DNA of 32,997 nucleotides from Solirubrobacter ginsenosidimutans. Lineage in GTDB: Bacteria; Actinomycetota; Thermoleophilia; Solirubrobacterales; Solirubrobacteraceae. Within the stretch, counting starts at the first letter, position 1. Each line of letters opens with the position of its first letter. Below are positions 27,588 through 32,997 of this stretch, one piece after another. The notes beneath the pieces are model-generated. The model saw nothing but the letters and a program-made list of their open reading frames with translations. It was not told the origin of the DNA and did no database searches. The stretch lies in contig NZ_JAPDOD010000076.1 of assembly GCF_027587205.1 (NCBI RefSeq), positions 1 to 32,997 on the forward strand, read 5' to 3'. The position numbers were made by a program, and so were the translations under genes.

Positions 27588-28439
27588 TCACGCCTGCCGA
27601 GCCAGCCGATCTGGCGTCACGGCCCGGACGGCAACTCCGAGCACGTTCACCGGCCCCGGCCCCCGCCCGATGCTGCGGTGCCCGTCCCGCACCGCCTCGG
27701 ACGCGAGCCGCCGCGCCGCCCGCGCCGCCTCTTGGGGGCTGAACCCGAGCGCGAGATGCGCCGCGAGCGCGCTCGAATGCGTGCACCCGGACCCGTGCGC
27801 CGCCCCGTCGGGATGCCGCTCGCCCGCGAGCAGCGTGACGCTCGTCCCGTCGAAGAAGACATCCGTGACCTCGTCGCGATGCCCGCCCGTCACGACGACA
27901 TTGGCCGGCCCGAGCCCGTGCAGCGCCCGCGCGAGATCCTCGACGTCGTCGCGCCCGCGCTCGGTGGCGCCCGCGCGCTCGGCGCCGGCCGCCAGCACGC
28001 GCGCCTCAGGCAGGTTCGGGGTGATCACCGTCGCCAGCGGCAGCAACTCGCGCACGATCGCCGCCCGCGCCTCGTCGTCGAGCAGCACCGCGCCGGACTC
28101 GGCGACCATCACGGGGTCAATCACGATTGGCACGCCGTCCTCGATGTGACCGAGCGCCTCGCGGACCGCGCGGACCGTCTCGGCCGTCCCGAGCATCCCG
28201 ATCTTGACCGCGTCGACGCCGATGTCCGCCGCCACCGTCCGCACCTGCTCGATGATGAACTCGCCCGGGACCGGGTGGATGCCGGTCACGCCGACCGTGC
28301 TCTGCGCGGTCAGCGCCGTGATCGCGGTCATCCCGTGCACGCCGCAGCGGGCGAAGGCCTTCAGGTCGGCCTGGATCCCGGCGCCGCCGCCGGAGTCCGA
28401 GCCGGCGATCGAGAGCACGGCGGGTACGGGTCGGGGCAT
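27588..28439 (-). CDS. thiD: Hydroxymethylpyrimidine / phosphomethylpyrimidine kinase
   Basis: A 283-residue ribokinase-fold kinase that phosphorylates HMP and HMP-phosphate in thiamine synthesis. The N-terminal substrate site is SIAGSDSGGGAGIQADLKAF. VIDPVMVAESGAVLL and ITPNLPEARVLA are the conserved central blocks. The C-terminal anion-hole motif is AHGSGCTHSSALAAHLALGF with the catalytic region near Cys230. No thiamine genes (thiC, thiE, thiG) are adjacent and no TPP riboswitch fits in the short region upstream. The ATG follows TAACCT by 7 bases. It is divergent from the ATP-grasp gene with 63 bases between the starts. Confidence 0.96.
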   Translation of the reverse strand: MPRPVPAVLSIAGSDSGGGAGIQADLKAFARCGVHGMTAITALTAQSTVGVTGIHPVPGEFIIEQVRTVAADIGVDAVKIGMLGTAETVRAVREALGHIEDGVPIVIDPVMVAESGAVLLDDEARAAIVRELLPLATVITPNLPEARVLAAGAERAGATERGRDDVEDLARALHGLGPANVVVTGGHRDEVTDVFFDGTSVTLLAGERHPDGAAHGSGCTHSSALAAHLALGFSPQEAARAARRLASEAVRDGHRSIGRGPGPVNVLGVAVRAVTPDRLARQA

Positions 28440-28446
28440 CCGGTTC

Positions 28447-28452
28447 AGGTTA
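28447..28452 (-). promoter_or_regulatory. -10 box TAACCT upstream of thiD
   Basis: TAACCT on the minus strand ends 7 bases before the thiD ATG. The gap is too short to hold a TPP riboswitch, so thiamine control would have to act another way. Confidence 0.5.
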
Positions 28453-28502
28453 GGACTGAGAGTCGGCACGCAGACGCCCGTCGTTCTGTCAGGCTTTTCT
28501 CG

Positions 28503-29933
28503 ATGGCCCCCCTCCGCGCGGATGACCTCCTCGCCGACTACCCGGTGAGCGAGGGAGTCTTCGACGAAGCGTTCTCGTCCACCGGCGAGCCGCGACCGCA
28601 CGCGCGCGCCGGGCTCGAGGCCGTCGCCCGCGCCGACACCGCCGAGCTGCCGGGCCGCATCAGCCGCTCGCTCAAGCGCGCCGGTGTCCGGTTCTCCTCC
28701 GTCGAAGGTGACCTCGAGTTCTACGTCGACCCGGTCCCGCGCGTCATCTCCGCCACCGACTGGGAGCCCGTCAAACGGGGCCTCGCCCAGCGCGTCCGCG
28801 CCCTCAACGCCTTCGTCGCCGACGTCTACGGCGACCAGCGCATCGTCGCCGAAGGCGCCGTCCCGGCCGAGGTGATCACCTCGGCCGACTACTACGAGCC
28901 GGCACTGCGCGGCCTTACGCCGCCGGGTGGCGTGTGGATCGGCGTCTCCGGGCTCGACCTCGTCCGCGACCAGAACGGCGAGTGGCTCGTCCTCGAGGAC
29001 AACCTGCGCACGCCGAGCGGCTTCGCGTATCTGCACGCCACCCGCCGGGCCCTGCTCGAGCACGTCGACGTCCCACCCGACGCGACGCCGCGCCCGCTCG
29101 ACGGCGAGATCGACCTGCTGGCCGACACGCTGCGCGCCGTCGCGCCCGAGAGCGCCCGCGGCCGTCGCGCCCCCCAGGCCGCCGTGCTGACCGACGGCGA
29201 GCACAACTCGGCCTACTGGGAGCACGCGTGGCTCTCGCGCCAGCTCGGCATCCCACTGATCACGCCCGACGAGCTCGAGGTGCGCGACGGCCAGCTCTGG
29301 CTGCTGCCCCGCGGCCTGCGCGAACCGCGCCGGATCGACGTGATCTACCGCCGCACCAACGCCGACCGGCTGGACTCCGACATCGGGCGGCTGCTGATCG
29401 AGCCGGTACGGCGCGGCACGCTCGGCCTCGTCAACCAGTACGGCACCGGCGTCGCCGACGACAAGCTCACCCACGCCTACGTCGAGCAGATGATCCGCTT
29501 CTACGTCGGCGAGGAGCCCGTGCTGCGCTCGGTCCCGACCTACGACCTCGCCCAACCCGCGCAGCTGGAGGAGGCGCTGGACGTCTTCGACGAGCTCGTG
29601 CTCAAGCCGCGCGCGGGTCACGGCGGCGTCGGCGTCCTGATCGCGCCGCACGCCACCCGCGAGGACATCGAGGCCACGCGCAAGGAGGTCCTCGCCGACC
29701 CGGCGGCCTGGATCGCCCAGCGGATGGTCATGCTCTCCACCCACCCGACGGTGGTCGAGGGCGGCCGGCTCGCGCCGCGCCACATCGACCTGCGCCCGTT
29801 CGTCTTCCTCGGCGAAGGTTGCACCCCGCGTGTCCTGCCGGGCGGGCTCACCCGCGTCGCCCGCTCCGAAGGCGCGCTCGTCGTGAACTCGTCGCAGAAC
29901 GGCGGCGCCAAGGACACCTGGGTCATGCGCTGA
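28503..29933 (+). CDS. Circularly permuted type 2 ATP-grasp protein (DUF404/DUF407)
   Basis: A 476-residue protein of the circularly permuted ATP-grasp group, which in other bacteria is thought to ligate amino acids or peptides. Family blocks are visible: RVRALNAFVADVYGDQRIVA near residue 100, WLVLEDNLRTPSGFAYLHAT near 165, VIYRRTNADRLDSDIG near 285, LVNQYGTGVADDKLTHAY near 312 and LVVNSSQNGGAKDTWV at the end. VLKPRAGHGGVGV is the likely ATP-binding loop. In mycobacteria and many other bacteria this gene is followed by an alpha-E domain protein and a transglutaminase-like protease. Here the next gene is the convergent dprA, and a hairpin ends the unit, so those partners are missing locally. 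Full length, no sign of decay. Confidence 0.93.
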   Translation: MAPLRADDLLADYPVSEGVFDEAFSSTGEPRPHARAGLEAVARADTAELPGRISRSLKRAGVRFSSVEGDLEFYVDPVPRVISATDWEPVKRGLAQRVRALNAFVADVYGDQRIVAEGAVPAEVITSADYYEPALRGLTPPGGVWIGVSGLDLVRDQNGEWLVLEDNLRTPSGFAYLHATRRALLEHVDVPPDATPRPLDGEIDLLADTLRAVAPESARGRRAPQAAVLTDGEHNSAYWEHAWLSRQLGIPLITPDELEVRDGQLWLLPRGLREPRRIDVIYRRTNADRLDSDIGRLLIEPVRRGTLGLVNQYGTGVADDKLTHAYVEQMIRFYVGEEPVLRSVPTYDLAQPAQLEEALDVFDELVLKPRAGHGGVGVLIAPHATREDIEATRKEVLADPAAWIAQRMVMLSTHPTVVEGGRLAPRHIDLRPFVFLGEGCTPRVLPGGLTRVARSEGALVVNSSQNGGAKDTWVMR

Positions 29934-29942
29934 GCGCGGAGT

Positions 29943-29977
29943 GGTCGCCAAAGCACCTGTGAGGTGCTTCAGCGACC
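29943..29977. terminator. Bidirectional hairpin between convergent ATP-grasp and dprA genes
   Basis: Two 16-base arms pair at 14 positions around a GTG loop, with one two-base internal mismatch. It lies in the 62-base gap between convergent stops. The loop context CCTGTG is the same as in the hairpin at 24842. Confidence 0.7.
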
Positions 29978-29995
29978 CCGGCGTCGACCGGCGCG

Positions 29996-31072
29996 TCATG
30001 CCGCCCGCTCCCAGCGCCCGCGCAAGCCACGGCGGATCAGGCCGAGCCGCTCGAGCTCTCCGAGGCCGGCCATCGCCGACCGCGCGGCTTCTGGCGTCGC
30101 CGCCAGCTCGGTCAGCGAGCCGCTTCCGTCCTCGATCGCCTCCAGCAGGCGCTTCAGCGGCGGCGACAGCACGAGCGGCGGCGCATCGTCGCGCGCGGGG
30201 TACTCGCGGCCGGTCACGCCCGCGAGCAGCTCGAGCGCATCGGCGGCGTCGCGGATCAGCGGCGCGCCCGCCTGGATCAACCCGTGCGTGCCGGCGGAGA
30301 GCCGCGTCGTGACCAGACCCGGAACGGCGCCGACGGCGCGGCCGAGGTCGGCGGCGAAGTCCGCGGTGGTGAGCGAGCCCGAACGCTCGGTGGCCTGGAC
30401 GACGACCGTGGCCGCCCCCAGGGCGGCGATGATGCGGTTGCGCGCGACGAAGCACCAGCGCTGCGCTTGGGCGCCGGGAGGCAGCTCGGAGATCACCGCC
30501 CCGCGCTCGGCCACCGCCGCGTGCAGCTTCCATCCGCGCGCGGGGTAGGCGACGTGCGCACTGGCCGCCAGCACCGCGATCGTGCTCCCGGGAGCCTCGA
30601 GTGCGCCGAGGTGCGCCTCGGAGTCGACGCCGAGCGCCAATCCGGACACGACGGGAACGCGCGCGGCGGACAGCCCGCGGCCGAGCGCCCGCGCGACCTC
30701 GAGCCCGTAGGACGACGCCCGCCGCGCCCCGACCACCGCGATCGCGTCCTCGGCCTCGAGCGCGGATGGACTGCCGAGGATGTGGACGACCGCCGGGGGG
30801 TCGTCGAGATCGCGCAGCGACCCCGGATACGCGTCGCGACAGCGGCAGACGATCTTCAGGCCGGCGGCCGAGGCCCGCTCACGAGCGGCGGAGGCGTCAA
30901 AGCGTGCGTAGCGGCGATCCACGTCCCCCGATGCGCCGATCTCGAGCAGCTCCATATCGGAGAGCGCGAGCACACCGCCGGGAGCGGTCCGTTGCTTGAA
31001 CTCGATCTGCAGCCGGCCGGCGATCGCGGCGATCAGGTCCGTCCGGCGCAGGCAGTCGTCGCACGCGCTCAT
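29996..31072 (-). CDS. dprA: DNA-processing protein DprA (Smf)
   Basis: A 358-residue DprA that would bind incoming single-stranded DNA and load RecA in natural transformation. The N-terminal helical part (about 1-90) is followed by the Rossmann-like core: IAVVGARRASSYGLEVARAL, VVSGLALGVDSEAHLGALEA, ISELPPG, FVARNRIIAAL and RSGSLTTADFAADLGRAVGA. The C-terminal winged helix-like domain (about 295-358) has LTELAATPEAARSAMAGLGE and GLIRRG. Most bacteria read ARGID in the second block; here it is ALGVD, a mild change. Three Cys residues at the N-terminus (ACDDCLRR) are less usual. It sits 67 bases downstream of comM in the same direction, as commonly seen. Confidence 0.95.
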   Translation of the reverse strand: MSACDDCLRRTDLIAAIAGRLQIEFKQRTAPGGVLALSDMELLEIGASGDVDRRYARFDASAARERASAAGLKIVCRCRDAYPGSLRDLDDPPAVVHILGSPSALEAEDAIAVVGARRASSYGLEVARALGRGLSAARVPVVSGLALGVDSEAHLGALEAPGSTIAVLAASAHVAYPARGWKLHAAVAERGAVISELPPGAQAQRWCFVARNRIIAALGAATVVVQATERSGSLTTADFAADLGRAVGAVPGLVTTRLSAGTHGLIQAGAPLIRDAADALELLAGVTGREYPARDDAPPLVLSPPLKRLLEAIEDGSGSLTELAATPEAARSAMAGLGELERLGLIRRGLRGRWERAA

Positions 31073-31139
31073 CCCAGCACCGGTCCGTGGGTTCCTGGGC
31101 CACGGGTGTGGGCCCTCGCTGAAGGGTTGCCAGGGTCGC

Positions 31140-32654
31140 TCATGCGGCCTCCGCCAGCTGGTGGGTGTCGTCGAGGCGCAGGCTGGCCGCGATGTTCACG
31201 TGCTCGGCGTCCACGACGTCGGACGCGTCGAGGTCGGCGACGGTTCGTGCCACCCGCAGGATGCGGGTGTGGCCGCGCGCCGACAGCGAGTGACGGTCGT
31301 AGAGCTCGCCCAGCAGGCGCAGGGCGCTCGCCGTGACCCGGCCGACGTCCCGGATCTGGCGCGACGTCAGCTGGGCGTTGCAGACCTCAGGGTGGTCCGC
31401 CAGCCGGCGCAACTGGCGCTCACGCGCGGTGACCACCCGCTCGCGCACCTGCGCGGAGGTCGGGGCGATCTGCACGCGCAGCGCCTCGGCCGGCGGGCGT
31501 TCGACGCGCATCAGGATGTCGATCCGGTCAAGCAGCGGGCCGGAGAGCCTGCGGCGATGGCGGACGAGATCGGCCTGCGAGCACTGGCAGCGGTTGTCGC
31601 CGAGGCCGCACGGACAGGGATTCGACGCGGCGACGAGCATGAAGCGGGTCGGGAAGACCATCACCTGCTGGCCGCGAACGATCGTCACGGAGCCGTCCTC
31701 CAGTGGTTGGCGCAGCGCTTCCAGGCTCGGCCGGGCGAACTCCGACAGCTCGTCGAGAAAGAGCACGCCGCGGTGCGCCAAAGTCGCCTCGCCGGGTTGC
31801 GGCGGGCTCGCACCACCCACCAGCCCCGCCGCGGAGACCGTGTGGTGGGGCGCGCGGAACGGCCGGGCGGTGACCAAACCGGCAGCGCCACGCAGCCCTG
31901 CCACCGACTGGATGCGGGTGACCTCGATCGCCTCATCGGCGCCCAACGGCGGCAGGATCGACGGGAGACGCCGCGCGATCATCGTCTTGCCGGTTCCCGG
32001 AGGTCCCTGCAGGAACAGGTTGTGCCCGCCCGCCGCCGCGACCTCCAAGCCGGGGATTAGGCCGTTGTGGCCGCGGACGTCGGCGAGCTCGGCCTCTGGC
32101 TCGGCGGCATCCGCCGGCACGTCGGGCATCGACTGTGGCTCGGCGTCCCCGCGCAGCGTCGCGACCATCTCCTGCAGCGAGTCGATGCCGAGGACGTCGA
32201 TGTCCGCGACCAAGGCCGCCTCGCGAGCGCGCGAGCGCGGGATCACCAGCCGCCGCAACTCCGCGCGGCGAACGCCCTCCGCGACCGCGAGCGCGCCGCG
32301 GATCGCCCGCACCTCACCCGTCAGCGACAGCTCACCGACCACCGCGCACCCCTCGATCGTCTCCGGCTCGAGCTGGTAGGACGCGACGAGCAGCGCGACC
32401 GCCAGCGGCAGGTCGAACGCCGGCCCGACCTTGCGCAGGTACGCGGGCGCGAGGTTGACCGTGATCCGCCTGAGCGGGAACTCGTAGCCCGAATTGACCA
32501 TCGCCGCGCGTACGCGCTCCCGCGCCTCGCGAACGGCCTTGTCGGCCAGCCCGACGACGGTGAACGCGGGCAGCCCCTGGCGGATGTCCGCCTCGACCCA
32601 GACCCGCCGAGCATCGACCCCGTCAACCGCGAACGTCGCGACGCGGGCGAGCAT
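31140..32654 (-). CDS. comM: YifB/ComM-family AAA+ Mg-chelatase-like ATPase
   Basis: A 504-residue hexameric AAA+ ATPase; in naturally transformable bacteria ComM drives branch migration during integration of taken-up DNA. The N-terminal domain (about 1-165) includes VVGLADKAVREARERVRAAM and the conserved ITVNLAPAYLRKVGPAFDLP. Walker A is GPPGTGKT at 217-224, Walker B is around GVLFLDELSEF, and a cysteine cluster NPCPCGLGDNRCQC lies before the arginine-finger region LSGPLLDRIDI. The C-terminus is the usual Mg-chelatase tail (RGHTRILRVARTVADLD). An AAGGTGG ribosome site lies six bases before the ATG. YraN normally precedes comM; here a repeat-rich region does. Confidence 0.95.
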   Translation of the reverse strand: MLARVATFAVDGVDARRVWVEADIRQGLPAFTVVGLADKAVREARERVRAAMVNSGYEFPLRRITVNLAPAYLRKVGPAFDLPLAVALLVASYQLEPETIEGCAVVGELSLTGEVRAIRGALAVAEGVRRAELRRLVIPRSRAREAALVADIDVLGIDSLQEMVATLRGDAEPQSMPDVPADAAEPEAELADVRGHNGLIPGLEVAAAGGHNLFLQGPPGTGKTMIARRLPSILPPLGADEAIEVTRIQSVAGLRGAAGLVTARPFRAPHHTVSAAGLVGGASPPQPGEATLAHRGVLFLDELSEFARPSLEALRQPLEDGSVTIVRGQQVMVFPTRFMLVAASNPCPCGLGDNRCQCSQADLVRHRRRLSGPLLDRIDILMRVERPPAEALRVQIAPTSAQVRERVVTARERQLRRLADHPEVCNAQLTSRQIRDVGRVTASALRLLGELYDRHSLSARGHTRILRVARTVADLDASDVVDAEHVNIAASLRLDDTHQLAEAA

Positions 32655-32681
32655 CAGGCCCCACCTTGGAGAACGGCGCCG

Positions 32682-32997
32682 ATGGGCGCGACGAAGGCGG
32701 GACCGGCGGCGAGCGCGGCGGCCGCAGAGCGACCGCAGGGAGAGACGAGCGGGGAGAGCGCGGCGGCGGGCACCAGGCCCGCCGCCGCGCGCGGGGAGAA
32801 ACGCGTGTGGGACGCCCCGCGGGGCGTGCGGAACGACACGACGGGCGCGGCGCCGCGCGGCGAGACCGCGCGCAACGACACGACGGGCGCGCCGCCGCGC
32901 GGCGAGACCGCGCGCAACGACACGACGGGCGCGCCGCCGCGCGGCGAGACCGCGCGCAACGACACGACGGGCGCGCCGCCGCGCGGCGAGACCGCGC
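32682..32997 (+). CDS. Putative low-complexity repeat protein, 3' end outside the window (uncertain)
   Basis: An ATG with GGAGA nine bases upstream opens a frame that stays open for 105 codons to the window edge. The product is hydrophilic and disordered, begins MGATKAGPAASAAAAERPQG, and runs into a 14-residue repeat, NDTTGAPPRGETAR, present in nearly identical copies. Earlier stretches (ERPQGETSG, ARGEKR, APRGVR) look like decayed copies. All codons are the preferred GC-ending ones. The opposite strand is also open (VSLRAVSPRGGAP repeat) and its stop overlaps the comM start as TGATG, so coding on that strand, or none, cannot be excluded. The minus frame uses the rarer TTG codon in every unit, which favours the plus strand. 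Confidence 0.4.
   Translation, partial: MGATKAGPAASAAAAERPQGETSGESAAAGTRPAAARGEKRVWDAPRGVRNDTTGAAPRGETARNDTTGAPPRGETARNDTTGAPPRGETARNDTTGAPPRGETA
32832..32997. repeat. 42-base tandem repeat, at least 4 copies, continuing past the window
   Basis: Units start at 32832, 32874, 32916 and 32958. Copies 2 and 3 are identical, copy 1 differs by a GC swap (GGCGCC for GCCGCC), and copy 4 is cut by the window edge after 40 bases. More diverged copies can be traced back to about 32781. The unit length is a multiple of three. There are no spacers, so this is not a CRISPR array. Confidence 0.95.

Noticed and set aside
28440..28502. TPP riboswitch upstream of thiD
   Set aside because: The 63-base gap to the divergent gene is too short, and the -10 box is 7 bases from the ATG.
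32654..32965. Minus-strand frame with VSLRAVSPRGGAP repeats overlapping the comM start
   Set aside because: Not accepted as a gene because it uses the rarer TTG codon in each unit and has no domain. The TGATG overlap is noted in the findings because it cannot be fully excluded.
32832..32997. Possible CRISPR array
   Set aside because: The 42-base units are contiguous with no unique spacers, and no cas gene is present.

Overview
The window is a very GC-rich, gene-dense chromosomal stretch. It reads as Actinomycetota, most likely class Thermoleophilia (a Solirubrobacter or Conexibacter relative). The taxonomic call is inferred from the content, not measured. It rests on a WhiG/FliA-type sigma factor beside a Xer recombinase, an EF-G2-type GTPase, a DprA/ComM pair, secreted proteins with C-terminal modules that I associate with this lineage, and many genes whose -10 box lies only 6-8 bases before the start codon. 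I see no tRNA, rRNA, insertion sequence, prophage or CRISPR array.

Layout. 1-5.0 kb: an ECF sigma factor with the start of its partner gene, a MocR regulator divergent from a YczE-type membrane protein, a LysR regulator, a 75-residue protein, and an ornithine cyclodeaminase family enzyme. 5.1-6.7 kb: a decayed secreted beta-propeller gene, a SnoaL-like protein and a SpoU/TrmH methyltransferase with an odd 5' end. 6.75-13.8 kb: a signalling island. A large hybrid histidine kinase and a PAS/GAF diguanylate cyclase are translationally coupled on the minus strand. Divergent from them is a response regulator with a degenerate GGDEF domain between two receiver domains. 13.9-18.7 kb: two unrecognised small or medium proteins, EF-G2, a WhiG-like sigma factor and XerC/D. 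18.8-21.4 kb: a small hypothetical, a secreted duplicated-domain protein and an L,D-transpeptidase. 21.4-24.8 kb: a three-gene operon with 4-base overlaps (nucleotidase-like HAD, PlsC-like acyltransferase, extended SDR), divergent from an alpha/beta hydrolase. 24.9-29.9 kb: ilvD, two hypotheticals, thiD, and a circularly permuted ATP-grasp protein. 30.0-32.65 kb: dprA and comM. The right edge holds a 42-base tandem repeat that is open on both strands.

How the genes work together. The clearest functional unit is the phosphorelay/c-di-GMP island. The kinase has receiver and HPt domains, its coupled partner has an intact GGEEF and inhibitory site, and the divergent regulator has lost the GGDEF catalytic residues but keeps an RxxD motif at the inhibitory-site spacing, so it could be a c-di-GMP reader. 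The MocR/YczE pair is a known regulator-target arrangement. The HAD/PlsC/SDR genes are probably co-translated and may act on a lipid. The other genes look like ordinary metabolism (IlvD, ThiD), DNA uptake (DprA, ComM) or envelope functions. I found no convincing wholly new defence or mobile system. The most unusual items are the catalytically dead c-di-GMP receptor candidate, the decayed propeller gene, the trmH leader ORF or frameshift, and the repeat ORF at the right edge.
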